Shown: positions 54,053 to 62,192, numbered from the stretch's first letter. The stretch is DNA of 64,000 nt from Corynebacterium hansenii (GCF_030408795.1 NZ_CP047211.1:682001-746000); one strand, 5' to 3'. Made by a program: numbers and translations. The notes: a model not told the origin generated them from the sequence alone.

Positions 54053-54538
54053 CTAGCGGCGGGGCCCGGTCTTCGGGGCGTTGGCCTCCGGGGAGTCCGA
54101 CGCGGCGTCCATGATCACGTTGAGCAGGTCGCCGTACTCCTCGTCGCCGAAGTCCTCGTTGGGGTCGAGAAGGAGTTCCAGGAGGCGGGTGTAGTCCTCG
54201 GCGAGCAGGTGGAACTGGAAGAACATGCTCATGGTGGCCATCTGCATTTCGCCGGATCGCTTGTTCGACGCTCCAAGGCCGAACGCGATCAGCGCGCCGG
54301 ACGTCGGCAGGTGGAAGCGGAACTCGTGGCCGCCGACCGTCGCGACATGCGCGGCGGCGATCGTGTCGGACGGGGCCGGGTCGTTGGGGTCGATGACCTC
54401 GACGACCTCGCCGTCGGCGACGGCGGAGTCCTTGCCGCGCTGTTCGAGCTCGGCGATGCGGGCCTTGAGGGCGTCGACGTCGTCGTGGTCGCGGGCGACG
54501 TCGGCGTCGAACGCGGCGGTGGAATCGGGGGTGCTCAT
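54053..54538 (-). CDS. Tail assembly chaperone, first ORF (G type, tentative)
   Basis: 161 residues, acidic N-terminus with a helix (DDVDALKARIAELEQRG), then GHEFRFHLPTSGALIAFGLG and a helical C-terminus (LLAEDYTRLLELLLDPNEDF). Length and position directly before a second ORF and the tape measure fit the G chaperone. GGAAAGG precedes the ATG. Confidence 0.65.
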   Translation of the reverse strand: MSTPDSTAAFDADVARDHDDVDALKARIAELEQRGKDSAVADGEVVEVIDPNDPAPSDTIAAAHVATVGGHEFRFHLPTSGALIAFGLGASNKRSGEMQMATMSMFFQFHLLAEDYTRLLELLLDPNEDFGDEEYGDLLNVIMDAASDSPEANAPKTGPRR

Positions 54539-54588
54539 GTGTGTGGTCCTTTCCAAGGGGTTTGGTCTCGTGCGGTGCGCAGGTAGGT

Positions 54589-55017
54589 CTACCGGCCCTC
54601 GGTGACCTCGAAGCCCAGGGCCCCGGCGGCGTCCTTCATGCCGTTGAGGAGCCAGGGCCGTCCGCGGCGGGAGGGGGACCGCACTGACCGGGCGAAGACC
54701 CGACCATTCGGGCCGACCCACGACAGCACCTTCGCGCGCTTGGGGCGGATGATCATCGCCGAACGCCCCTCGTGCACCGCGGCGGCGTAGTCCTGAACGG
54801 CAATGACATCAGCGGAGACGATATTCCCTCTGATCGTTGTGTTCGTCCCCATGTGCCCAGTGCGCAGCGCGCCCGTATCTACCGGCACGCGCGTTCGTGC
54901 GGCGTTGATCGTCTGCCGCTGCGCCTTCTTGATCAGTGTCACGGCCTCCGACTGCGGACCCGTCAGGACTTTGCGCAGCGCACCCTGGTCAATGCGCAGT
55001 TCGGTGCGGGACGCCAC
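54589..55017 (-). CDS. HK97 gp10-like head-tail joining protein
   Basis: 142 residues. The RTRVPVDTGALRTGHMG motif is the hallmark of HK97-gp10-like proteins that complete the neck or tail end. VQDYAAAVHEGRSAM and RRGRPWLLNGMKDA follow, as usual. The GTG at 55017 comes 3 nt after the upstream stop. Confidence 0.85.
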   Translation of the reverse strand: MASRTELRIDQGALRKVLTGPQSEAVTLIKKAQRQTINAARTRVPVDTGALRTGHMGTNTTIRGNIVSADVIAVQDYAAAVHEGRSAMIIRPKRAKVLSWVGPNGRVFARSVRSPSRRGRPWLLNGMKDAAGALGFEVTEGR

Positions 55018-55020
55018 GAC

Positions 55021-55212
55021 CTAGTCCTCGACGATGGTGGCCCACCCACCGGCGACGAGCTCGTCGGTCTGCGGGGTGCGGGTGACGGTGACGGTGTCGC
55101 CGGCGCGCAGCGCGGTGGTGGAGATGCGACCTCGGAGGGTCACGGTTTCGGTCTTCGGCGTCGGCTCCGGGGTGCTGGTGGCGCGGCGGGTGGTGGTCTT
55201 CTTCGCGGTCAT
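55021..55212 (-). CDS. Small phage head-tail region protein
   Basis: 63 residues with a basic, Thr/Pro-rich N-terminus (TAKKTTTRRATSTPEPTPK) and a beta-like C-terminal half (TVTVTRTPQTDELVAGGWA). A strong ribosome site AAGGAG precedes the ATG. Another small protein with a similar Lys/Thr/Pro-rich start is encoded at 58965-59195. Function unknown. Confidence 0.62.
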   Translation of the reverse strand: MTAKKTTTRRATSTPEPTPKTETVTLRGRISTTALRAGDTVTVTRTPQTDELVAGGWATIVED

Positions 55213-55221
55213 GATTGCTCC

Positions 55222-55737
55222 TTAGTAGGCGAGTTCGACGGTGAGGGTCTTCACCCAGGCCAGTGCCCCGCCCTGGGGTCCGATGGGGTCGGTGGCGGTC
55301 CAGGTGCCCTGGATGATGAGGTCACGGTCGTCGCAGGCGGTGACCGCGGCGCACAGGGCGCGTTCCAGGCGGGTGGCGTCGTCGAGGCCGACGAGGGCGT
55401 CGTGTTCCATCGCGTGTGGGGGCGGCGGGTCGCCGTTGTCGTCGACGGTCGCCACGCAGCGGGCGGCACCGACCTGGATGGAGACGACGGGGGAGCCGTT
55501 GCAGGGCACCGCGATGTCGGTCTCGCTGGGGAACATGTTCGTGCGGTAGATGCGGATGACGTTGGCCCAGACGATGCCCGCACAGTCGGCGGACCACAGG
55601 CCATCGAGGGCGATGTCGGCACCGGGACGGTGCTCGACGGACGGGACGGTGCCGCCGAGGGGGACGTTGTCGGGGTCGGTGAACTCGGCACGGAGGGCTT
55701 CGATGACCTCGCCGACGACTGGTATGAGCGCGCGCAT
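55222..55737 (-). CDS. Head-tail connector/tail terminator protein (tentative)
   Basis: 171 residues, beta-rich, with VIEALRAEFTDPDNVPLG near the start and a long central region containing many polar residues and DDNGDPPPPHAMEHDALVGL. Position between the connector and gp10-like genes fits a tail terminator or stopper. No direct motif. Confidence 0.55.
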   Translation of the reverse strand: MRALIPVVGEVIEALRAEFTDPDNVPLGGTVPSVEHRPGADIALDGLWSADCAGIVWANVIRIYRTNMFPSETDIAVPCNGSPVVSIQVGAARCVATVDDNGDPPPPHAMEHDALVGLDDATRLERALCAAVTACDDRDLIIQGTWTATDPIGPQGGALAWVKTLTVELAY

Positions 55738-55790
55738 GGTCAGAGGTTCGCATCATCAGGTGACTTGTGGTCCTGACCAGCGAAAAGGTG

Positions 55791-55840
55791 TATAATCAAG
55801 TAAAAGCGGCCCGGCCTAGTGCGCCAACACTAGACGGGCC
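55791..55840 (+). promoter_or_regulatory. Promoter and leader hairpin of the first HNH gene
   Basis: TATAAT (55791-55796) is a consensus -10 box; a -35 is not clear (TTGTGG at 55765). Just downstream a bulged hairpin combines GGCCCG/CGGGCC (55808-55813 with 55835-55840) and CTAGTG/CACTAG (55816-55821 with 55828-55833) and would sit at the 5' end of the transcript. Confidence 0.55.
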
Positions 55841-55872
55841 TAACCCAGACGCTGCGAAGGAGCGTGAGGGCT

Positions 55873-56439
55873 GTGACTCAGCCTACCTATGACGAATTGT
55901 GGCTACCGATTCCGGGGTTCGAGGGATTCTACGAAGTCTCGAACCAGGGGAGGGTTCGGAGCCTGGGCCGCCGGGTGGTTTACGCCGATGGTTCTGTCCA
56001 TACTCATCCGGGAAAACTACTCAGGCAGTCGATCTGCAAGATGGGGCGGCATCGAGTCGACCTCCGCGCCAACGGGAAGCGGTCGAATCGTCTCGTCCAT
56101 CGGCTCGTTCTTGAGGCGTTCGTTGGGCCCTGCCCGCCCGGCATGGAGTGCTGCCACTTCGACGATAACCCGTCGAACAATTGCCTAGACAACCTCCGGT
56201 GGGGGACACGCATGGAGAATTTTGACGACCGTGCACGCAACGGCATCGGCTATCAGGCAAACCAGACGACGTGTAAGTTCGGGCACCCGCTCGAAGGGGC
56301 AAATCTCATGCCGTCTGCCCTTCGGAAAGGGAAGCGTGCTTGTTACGCATGCAACCGTGCCCACGGGTACATCCGCTACCGGAAGGAGCTGAAACCCAAG
56401 TTCCAGGAGATCGCCGACGGCTACTACCAAATGCTTTGA
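55873..56439 (+). CDS. HNH homing endonuclease 1 (NUMOD4-type)
   Basis: 188 residues. The N-terminal NUMOD4 motif is LWLPIPGFEGFYEVSNQGRV, the HNH core is VHRLVLEAFVGPCPPGMECC, HFDDNPSNNCLDNLRWGT and MENFDDRARNG, and the C-terminus has a CxxGH...CxxC zinc-finger-like element (TCKFGHPLEGANL...RACYACN). The GTG at 55873 is preferred over the GTG at 55864 because GAAGGAG lies 10 nt upstream. It is on the opposite strand to the head-tail genes and overlaps the end of one (56424-56439), as expected for a mobile gene. Confidence 0.85.
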   Translation: MTQPTYDELWLPIPGFEGFYEVSNQGRVRSLGRRVVYADGSVHTHPGKLLRQSICKMGRHRVDLRANGKRSNRLVHRLVLEAFVGPCPPGMECCHFDDNPSNNCLDNLRWGTRMENFDDRARNGIGYQANQTTCKFGHPLEGANLMPSALRKGKRACYACNRAHGYIRYRKELKPKFQEIADGYYQML

Positions 56440-57161
56440 TCGGGCGACCAAACGGTCGAAGGCTCAACGAGCCGGTTGGGGTTCCACGCCCGGATCCACA
56501 GGTCGACCTCGGGCAGGCCGGTCGCACCGGAGTCGAAGATGTCCTGCGGGTCGACCATGGAGACGGTGACGCCTTGGCGCTGTACCTGGGTGGTGCGGCG
56601 GGGGAGGGCGCATTTGCCGGTGGTGCACGCGGCGAGGAACTCCTTCGCCAGCGTCCCGACGGCGTGCGCCGCGCCTGCTGGGGGAGGTGTGCCGCGGAGG
56701 TAGCGGATCGACCAGGTGCCGGGGTCACCCTCGGGGCGGTCGAGGTGCTGGGCGGGCCACGGGTGCCCGTCGCGGCGCATGATCCGGTCGCCGTGGACGA
56801 CGATGGACGACAGGTCAACGTCGTCGCCGTCGACGCTCATGCCCAGGAGTTTGTGGACGGGGCCGGGGAGGATGATCGCTCCGGTGCGGTCGCAGGCGGT
56901 GGTGGTGCAGGCGGGGGCGTTGCGGATGGTGCCGTTGTCGAGGTGGGGGACCCAGCCGGGGCCGGGGGCCAGCGGGATGCCCGACGGTGGGGTGCCGGGC
57001 GGGCAGGGGCGGGCTTCGACGGGGCAGGTCCCGAAGCGTCGGCCGGTGAGTGCCCAGAGGACGCCGACGGCGGTGTTCACCGCTTCGGCGACGATGGCCG
57101 GGTCGGCGTTTTCGGGCAGGCAGGTGCGGTCGACGGGCCAGGTGCATGGTCTGGTGGTCAT
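56424..57161 (-). CDS. Phage head-tail connector protein (gp6-like, tentative)
   Basis: 245 residues. EAVNTAVGVLWALTGRRFGT near the N-terminus matches actinophage head-to-tail adaptor proteins, which bridge portal and tail. It has several Cys pairs and a Pro-rich loop. The ATG at 57161 is the first start after a region of non-coding character. Its 3' end overlaps the HNH gene. Confidence 0.65.
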   Translation of the reverse strand: MTTRPCTWPVDRTCLPENADPAIVAEAVNTAVGVLWALTGRRFGTCPVEARPCPPGTPPSGIPLAPGPGWVPHLDNGTIRNAPACTTTACDRTGAIILPGPVHKLLGMSVDGDDVDLSSIVVHGDRIMRRDGHPWPAQHLDRPEGDPGTWSIRYLRGTPPPAGAAHAVGTLAKEFLAACTTGKCALPRRTTQVQRQGVTVSMVDPQDIFDSGATGLPEVDLWIRAWNPNRLVEPSTVWSPDQSIW

Positions 57162-57195
57162 GTGGCTCAGGGTGGTGGGTGGAGGTGACATGGTG

Positions 57196-57231
57196 AAGGC
57201 CCCACCCGGCCAGTCGTTCGGGTGGGGCCTT
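57196..57231. terminator. Terminator between HNH gene region and connector gene
   Basis: A perfect 13-bp stem AAGGCCCCACCCG (57196-57208) with CGGGTGGGGCCTT (57219-57231), 10-nt loop, followed by TCCTTCC on the plus strand. It would stop plus-strand transcripts from the first HNH gene, which otherwise run antisense to the connector gene. Confidence 0.7.
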
Positions 57232-57474
57232 CCTTCCCCTGTGCTCACCGCAGCAACGGTGGCCGCCGGTGCCGGGGCCGGCAGGGCCCCATGGCGACCA
57301 CACCATTCCAGACCCGGTGGCCCCGGCACGAGCCGAAAACTACGGGCACGGGGTGACCCGCGCCCCAACCGGGCCCCGGACCCCGCCCGGCGGGCATACG
57401 CGGGCATGGGCCCGCAACGTCACTGTGACGAATACGGCGAGGTAGGGGGGCCGCCCGATGTCACCCCTCCTTCG

Positions 57475-57480
57475 TACTTT
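57475..57480 (+). promoter_or_regulatory. Candidate -10 box of the second HNH gene
   Basis: TACTTT, seven nt before the ATG at 57488, a leaderless arrangement. Confidence 0.5.
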
Positions 57481-57487
57481 CCGCGCC

Positions 57488-58135
57488 ATGACCGACCACA
57501 CCGAAACGTGGCGCCCCATCCCCGGATGGGAAGGCCGCTACGAAGCCAGCACCCACGGCCGAATCCGCAACGTCCCCCGCCGCATCATCATGCGCAACGG
57601 CATCCCCAAAACAATCCGCCCCCGAATCCTCACGCCCCAACGCAAAGACAAATACGGGCACCTCACCCTCAACCTCTCCCGCGGCGACGGACGATCCAAC
57701 AACCGCATGGTCCACCGACTCATCGCGGAGACCTTCCTCGGACCACGCCCCGACGGCATGCACGTCCGCCACCTCAACGGCGACCCCACCGACAACCGCC
57801 CCGAAAACCTCGCCTACGGCACCCACTCCGAGAACATGCGGGACATGGTCCGCCACGGGCGCAACAACGTCTCCAAGACACACTGCCCCCAAGGACACCC
57901 CTACAGCGGCGCCAACCTTCGTGGAGAAGTTGGCGTGGGACGACGCGTGTGCCGCTCGTGCGCGGCCACCCACTCCGCGATCCAGCGCGGGAGCGCGCGA
58001 CGGGAGGACTTCACGGAAGTCGCTGACCGCTACTTCGAGCAGTTCACCGGCGTCCCCTTCGTCCGAAACGGCGAGACCCCTCCACTTCCCGTCGAAAGGA
58101 AGCGGAGGGGCCAGGCGACGAGGCGGGCAGCCTAG
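57488..58135 (+). CDS. HNH homing endonuclease 2 (NUMOD4-type)
   Basis: 215 residues. NUMOD4 motif WRPIPGWEGRYEASTHGRI; HNH core MVHRLIAETFLGPRPDGMHV, RHLNGDPTDNRPENLAYGT; C-terminal CxxGHPYSGANL...CRSCAA zinc-finger-like element as in HNH 1, so the two are paralogues. A Lys/Arg-rich end (VERKRRGQATRRAA) is extra. Codon use is a little less GC-biased than in the phage genes around it. Overlaps the 3' end of the major tail protein gene by 4 nt. Confidence 0.85.
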   Translation: MTDHTETWRPIPGWEGRYEASTHGRIRNVPRRIIMRNGIPKTIRPRILTPQRKDKYGHLTLNLSRGDGRSNNRMVHRLIAETFLGPRPDGMHVRHLNGDPTDNRPENLAYGTHSENMRDMVRHGRNNVSKTHCPQGHPYSGANLRGEVGVGRRVCRSCAATHSAIQRGSARREDFTEVADRYFEQFTGVPFVRNGETPPLPVERKRRGQATRRAA

Positions 58136-58881
58136 TTGTCCGTGCTCTCGCCAGCGACCGCAGCGAAGTAGGGTTGCGGCAATGAAAGTTTCGTCGGGCC
58201 GTCGGTGACCTCCGGCGGGGCGATGGTCACGCGCTCGTGATGCAGGTGCTCCATGCCCATCGGGGTCAGCAGCCGACCCGCGGTGTTCTCCTTGTCCTGG
58301 GCGACGACGTTGTACGGGCCCTTGCCCCACTTGGGGCCGGCGCCGGTGATGCCGGTGAGGGTGAAGGTCATCGCGGACGCTCCGATCTCGAAGTCGCCCA
58401 TGGTGGCTTCCTTAATCCACGGCAGCAGGAAGTAGCCGTAGCCGACGGCGTTGGCGCCAGCGGCGAGGGCGGAGTCGTCCTTCGGGATCTCGCAGTCGTC
58501 GGCGCCGACGCCGGTCCACACCTCGACGGCGGCGCCACCGTCGGTCTTGACCGTCTTGCTCGAGCGGAAGCCGACGGGCTTGTTGGCGTAGTCGAGGACG
58601 ACGGGGTCGTCGGTGAAGAACGACACCAGGGCCGGGTCGACGCGGCAGAATTCGGCCTCGAACTCGAACCACTTCAGCTCCGGCGGGGTGCGGTCGGCGA
58701 CGCACACCTCACCGTCGGCGTTGGTGGTCTCCAGGTCCTCGGCGTCCTTCATGACCTTGGTGAACTTCACGGTCACGAAGCCCTTGGTGACGATGGTGGA
58801 CGATTCGCCCGCCTGGGGCAGGCCGCACGGGCCGACTCGGGTGGCGCGGAGCCGCTTGCCCCGCACGATGGCGTGTGCCAT
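58132..58881 (-). CDS. Major tail protein (tentative)
   Basis: 249 residues. GVTVKF/DALVSFF-type strands (FVTVKFTKVMKDAEDLE, KWFEFEAEFCRVDPALVSFF) and IGASAMTFTLTGITGAG match actinophage major tail (tube) proteins, usually among the most abundant virion proteins. GGAGGAGAT precedes the ATG. Its 3' end abuts the HNH gene. Confidence 0.72.
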   Translation of the reverse strand: MAHAIVRGKRLRATRVGPCGLPQAGESSTIVTKGFVTVKFTKVMKDAEDLETTNADGEVCVADRTPPELKWFEFEAEFCRVDPALVSFFTDDPVVLDYANKPVGFRSSKTVKTDGGAAVEVWTGVGADDCEIPKDDSALAAGANAVGYGYFLLPWIKEATMGDFEIGASAMTFTLTGITGAGPKWGKGPYNVVAQDKENTAGRLLTPMGMEHLHHERVTIAPPEVTDGPTKLSLPQPYFAAVAGESTDN

Positions 58882-58964
58882 ATCTCCTCCTAGAGATGTG
58901 TTTTTGTGGGTGCGGCCCACTCCGAGCCGTCACAGGTATTCGTAGGGGTGGGGGGTGACCCGGC

Positions 58965-59195
58965 CTAGGGGGCGAGCCCCGCCTTCTTCGCCACCGCGGT
59001 GGGCACCACCCACCCATGCGGGCCGGTGGTGGTGGCGACGTCGGAGGCGCTGCCGGCGGCGTCGAGCAGCAGCCCGACGAGGACCGGGGTGTCGGCGACG
59101 TCGACCGGGGTGATGGCGGTGGTGCCGTCGCCGCGGTCGATGGACACGTGCGGCGGGGCAGTGGGCTTGCGGGTGGCGGGTTTACGGGTGGCCAT
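58965..59195 (-). CDS. Small phage head-region protein
   Basis: 76 residues with a basic, Thr/Pro-rich start (ATRKPATRKPTAPPHVSIDR) and a C-terminal helix-like part (GPHGWVVPTAVAKKAGLAP). Similar in layout to the small protein at 55021-55212; both may be head decoration or neck peptides. It starts 8 nt after the upstream stop. Function unknown. The gap 58882-58964 holds no gene. Confidence 0.6.
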   Translation of the reverse strand: MATRKPATRKPTAPPHVSIDRGDGTTAITPVDVADTPVLVGLLLDAAGSASDVATTTGPHGWVVPTAVAKKAGLAP

Positions 59196-59203
59196 GGTGT
59201 CTC

Positions 59204-59938
59204 CTAGGGGCTGGTGATGGTGGCGGCGGCGGTCGGGGTGTCCCACGCGACGGCGACGACCCGCTCCGCCAGGGCCATGCGGGTGTTGGTGCGGGCGTTG
59301 AGCGTCAGCGACTCGGTGACGGGGGAGCGTCGGATGATCACCGGGCCGGTGCCCACGACGGTGTCGCCGAGGTCGGTGTACCCGGCGCCGAACGCCCACC
59401 GGTGGCCGCCCGGCGTCAGCAGGCGGGAACCCTGGCGGATGATCATCGACGCCTTCTCCGCGACGGCCAGCAGTCCGCGGCGGGCGTGGATCACCCCGGT
59501 GAATCCATCCGCCGTGAGCTCCTGCTCCAGGTGGGCGACCGCGGCGACGATGTCGGCGACCTGCGTGGCCGTGACCTTCTTCAGGTCGGTGGCCGCGTGC
59601 TTCTCGACGTCGACCTGCTCGGCCAGCCGGAGGGCCTGGGCGGCCCGGGCCTTCGCCTCCTCGTCGGTGATGCCGACGGTGTTGCATTCGTCGGCGGCCC
59701 ACACGATCGTCGCGTCGACGTCGCGCGGCGCCGGCCGGGGACCGCCCTTGCCCGGGGTATCGCCGGGGGTGGGGCACTCGGTGGGCCACGAACCGTGGGG
59801 CCCGTGGTTCGGGGAGTCGACGGTCAGGCCACCGAGGTGCCGGGCCGCGAGGTCGTCGATGAGGGTGGCCGCGTCGTACAGGCCACCGGTGTAGGGGTTG
59901 GCCGGGGGCAGCACCACCGGCACGGTGGGAAGCGCCAT
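59204..59938 (-). CDS. Phage structural protein, unknown
   Basis: 244 residues. A Pro/Gly-rich loop (GPHGSWPTECPTPGDTPGKG) near the middle, helices (EEAKARAAQALRLAEQVDVE, QVADIVAAVAHLEQELTADG) and a beta C-terminus with RTNTRMALAERVVAVAWDTP. It lies between major capsid and tail genes. Preceded by GAAGGAGGAG. Could be a capsid-associated or stopper protein. Confidence 0.6.
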   Translation of the reverse strand: MALPTVPVVLPPANPYTGGLYDAATLIDDLAARHLGGLTVDSPNHGPHGSWPTECPTPGDTPGKGGPRPAPRDVDATIVWAADECNTVGITDEEAKARAAQALRLAEQVDVEKHAATDLKKVTATQVADIVAAVAHLEQELTADGFTGVIHARRGLLAVAEKASMIIRQGSRLLTPGGHRWAFGAGYTDLGDTVVGTGPVIIRRSPVTESLTLNARTNTRMALAERVVAVAWDTPTAAATITSP

Positions 59939-59967
59939 CGCTCCTCCTTCTTTTGCTGTGGGATGGG

Positions 59968-60019
59968 GAAAGCGCCCGGCGGGTGGGGGCCTTAAGCCGC
60001 CACGCCCCCAGGCGCTTTC
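59968..60019 (-). terminator. Hairpin after the capsid gene
   Basis: A perfect 9-bp outer stem GAAAGCGCC (59968-59976) with GGCGCTTTC (60011-60019) encloses further complementary GC-rich arms and, read on the minus strand, ends in GCGCTTTCCCC. It lies between the capsid stop (60032) and the next start (59938), where partial termination would raise capsid yield relative to tail genes. Confidence 0.6.
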
Positions 60020-60031
60020 AACGGGGTGGTG

Positions 60032-61681
60032 CTATCCGGCGGCCGCGGCGACCGGGCCACGGAGACCGACCATGCCGTCGACCTTCACCGGGATGGTCAC
60101 GACGCGGGACTCCATGTCGCGGTTGATCACCGCGAGGCCGTCCTCGGTGAACAGCTGGATCTGCTTGTTGGTCTTCAGGAGGGTGGAGTCGTGGGTCACG
60201 CCGATGTTGACGACCGGTTCCAGGGCCTTCGCCCACGCTCCGGCGCGCCACAGGGCGACCTTGACCTCCGCCGGCCAGGCCTTCGCCGGGGTCTTCGCCC
60301 CGATGACGTCGTTCTGCCAGTCGGCGACGAACTGCAGGTTCGCGCCGCGGTCGCGGAAGTGGTCGATGATGTGCTGGTCGGTGACCCGCTCGGGCAGCAC
60401 CTCGTCGCGGTAGGCGAGGTCGGAGCGCAGCAGGCCGAGCAGCCACTCGGGGGCCATGCCCTCCAGCGACTGGGTGCGGCCCAGGCGGTGGCGGGCCCGC
60501 ATGTCGGCGACCTGCAGTTCCAGGGTCGACAGCACCGCGCCGGCCGCGCCGAACACGCCGGTGAAGCCGCTGACGTCGGTGGACGCGGCGACGATCTTGC
60601 CGATGGTGCGGGCGTTGATCTTGTGCTGGTGCAGGCGCAGCGCTTCCTCGATGTACTTCTTCGTCAGTTCCGGCCACGCCTTGTCCTGCAGGATGCCGTT
60701 GGTGATGCACACGCCGACGGCGTCGAGGCGGGACTCCTCGAACTCGCCGCACGGAATCTCGTAGCAGGTCTTCTCGGTGCCGGCCTGGGCCTGCGCCTCG
60801 GTCTGCTCGAAGCCGATGGCGGCATAGAGGGCGGAGTAGTCCGGTTCCTTCGGCAGCTTGATGCCACCGCGCTTGACGCCGACCTCCGGCAGGGACAGCA
60901 GGCCGGACACCGGCAGCGTCGGCAGGAAGTCGTACATCGTCTCGCTGGGGGCGCACCAGCTGCCGGCGGCGACGAGGGATCCGCCGGGCAGGCGGGATTC
61001 GTCGGTGGCGCGGTCGAACACCTCGATGGCGTCGGCCTCGTCGCCGATCATGAACTCGGCGGGGATGTCGCGGTCGACGTAGGCGAGGGTGGTTTCGGAT
61101 CGGCCGTTCGACCCGATGACGCGGGCGGCGCGGCCGGTGGCGAGGTTGCCGAACTCCTTCGCGACGCGCATCGAGTCGACGATGCCGGTCTCGAAGTTCT
61201 GGGCGGACGTGGTGAGGCGGAAGCCACGTTCGGGGGCGGGGACCTTGGGGGTCTCGCCGTTGGCGGCGTCGGCGAAGCGGGTGCGGCGGCCGGAGGCGGT
61301 GACCGGCTGGCGGTCGTCGGCCTTCTCGTCGGCCTTCGCCTCCTCACCGTCATCGTCGTTGCCGTCGTCCGCGGGCTCGGCGGTGTCCTCCGGGGCGGTG
61401 CCCTCGTCCTCGTCCGTCTCCTCGGCGGCCGGGGCGGGGGCGACGGTGGCGGCCATCTCCGCGGCGGCGGTGGCACGCTCATCGGCGGCCGACAGTTCCG
61501 CGGCGGCGCCGTCGATCGACGCGATCGCCTCGGTGATCGCCTTCATCTCGGCGAACTCGTCCTGGGTGGGGGCGCCGGTGCCGTCGCCGTAGATCTCGTT
61601 GAAAACGTCGACTGCCTGGGCTCGCAGCTGGGCGAGGCCGTCAGCGTCGGTGGGCAGGTTCTCGGGGAGCTTGAATCCCAT
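60032..61681 (-). CDS. Major capsid protein with N-terminal scaffold-like region
   Basis: 549 residues. The first ~190 residues are highly acidic and helical (DEDEGTAPEDTAEPADDG, then EEAKADEKADDRQ), as expected for a built-in scaffold (delta) domain. From about GFRLTTSAQNFETGIVD on, the HK97-fold capsid begins, with PGGSLVAAGSWCAPSETMYDF (near 265) and VADMRARHRLGRTQSLEGMA. It follows the protease genes and precedes a hairpin terminator. AAGGATCAGGAC lies before the ATG. Confidence 0.85.
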   Translation of the reverse strand: MGFKLPENLPTDADGLAQLRAQAVDVFNEIYGDGTGAPTQDEFAEMKAITEAIASIDGAAAELSAADERATAAAEMAATVAPAPAAEETDEDEGTAPEDTAEPADDGNDDDGEEAKADEKADDRQPVTASGRRTRFADAANGETPKVPAPERGFRLTTSAQNFETGIVDSMRVAKEFGNLATGRAARVIGSNGRSETTLAYVDRDIPAEFMIGDEADAIEVFDRATDESRLPGGSLVAAGSWCAPSETMYDFLPTLPVSGLLSLPEVGVKRGGIKLPKEPDYSALYAAIGFEQTEAQAQAGTEKTCYEIPCGEFEESRLDAVGVCITNGILQDKAWPELTKKYIEEALRLHQHKINARTIGKIVAASTDVSGFTGVFGAAGAVLSTLELQVADMRARHRLGRTQSLEGMAPEWLLGLLRSDLAYRDEVLPERVTDQHIIDHFRDRGANLQFVADWQNDVIGAKTPAKAWPAEVKVALWRAGAWAKALEPVVNIGVTHDSTLLKTNKQIQLFTEDGLAVINRDMESRVVTIPVKVDGMVGLRGPVAAAAG

Positions 61682-61775
61682 CTGTCCTGATCCTTCCTTG
61701 ATTGTGGTGTGCGCCCCGGCCATGCCCGTGGGCTCACCACACATCCAAGGGATCAGGGGTGACATTGCCTCGCGG

Positions 61776-62192
61776 CTACGAAACTCCGAGGAGATTCGCG
61801 ACCAGGCTCGTGATGATTCCGCCGACCAGGAGCGCTACGCCCAGCCACGGTGACCGACGGTTGTCGGGGAACTGGGCCCGCAGGAATCTCCTCATCGCTT
61901 CGCGTTCCATCGCCGCGGAGGGGCCGACCTGGTTGACGATTGCTTCGGTGACGTCAGACGGAGCCTGGATCTTGGGGATGGTGATTCGCCCGGATCGGAT
62001 CTCGGGGGACAGGCCACGCTTCTTGAGGTGGTTGCGGTGCTCGTCGGCTTTGGCGTCAGCGGCTTCGAGGTCGGCCTTGAAAGCGCGGGCGTTGTCCATC
62101 GTGGACTTCACGTCGGCGACGACGAGGCCGCCGCCGAGCAACTGCAGCCCGGCGGCGACTGAATGGAGGGTGTAGAGGATTGCTGGGCACAT
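61776..62192 (-). CDS. Two-helix phage membrane protein (possible superinfection exclusion)
   Basis: 138 residues. The first (LYTLHSVAAGLQLLGGGLVV) and last (WLGVALLVGGIITSLVANLL) segments are transmembrane, with a charged helix of about 80 residues between them. It sits alone between protease-region genes and the capsid gene. TAGTTT lies exactly 7 nt before the ATG, a leaderless promoter not seen for neighbouring structural genes, so it may be expressed in the lysogen. A role in blocking superinfection is suggested by position only. Confidence 0.65.
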   Translation of the reverse strand: MCPAILYTLHSVAAGLQLLGGGLVVADVKSTMDNARAFKADLEAADAKADEHRNHLKKRGLSPEIRSGRITIPKIQAPSDVTEAIVNQVGPSAAMEREAMRRFLRAQFPDNRRSPWLGVALLVGGIITSLVANLLGVS

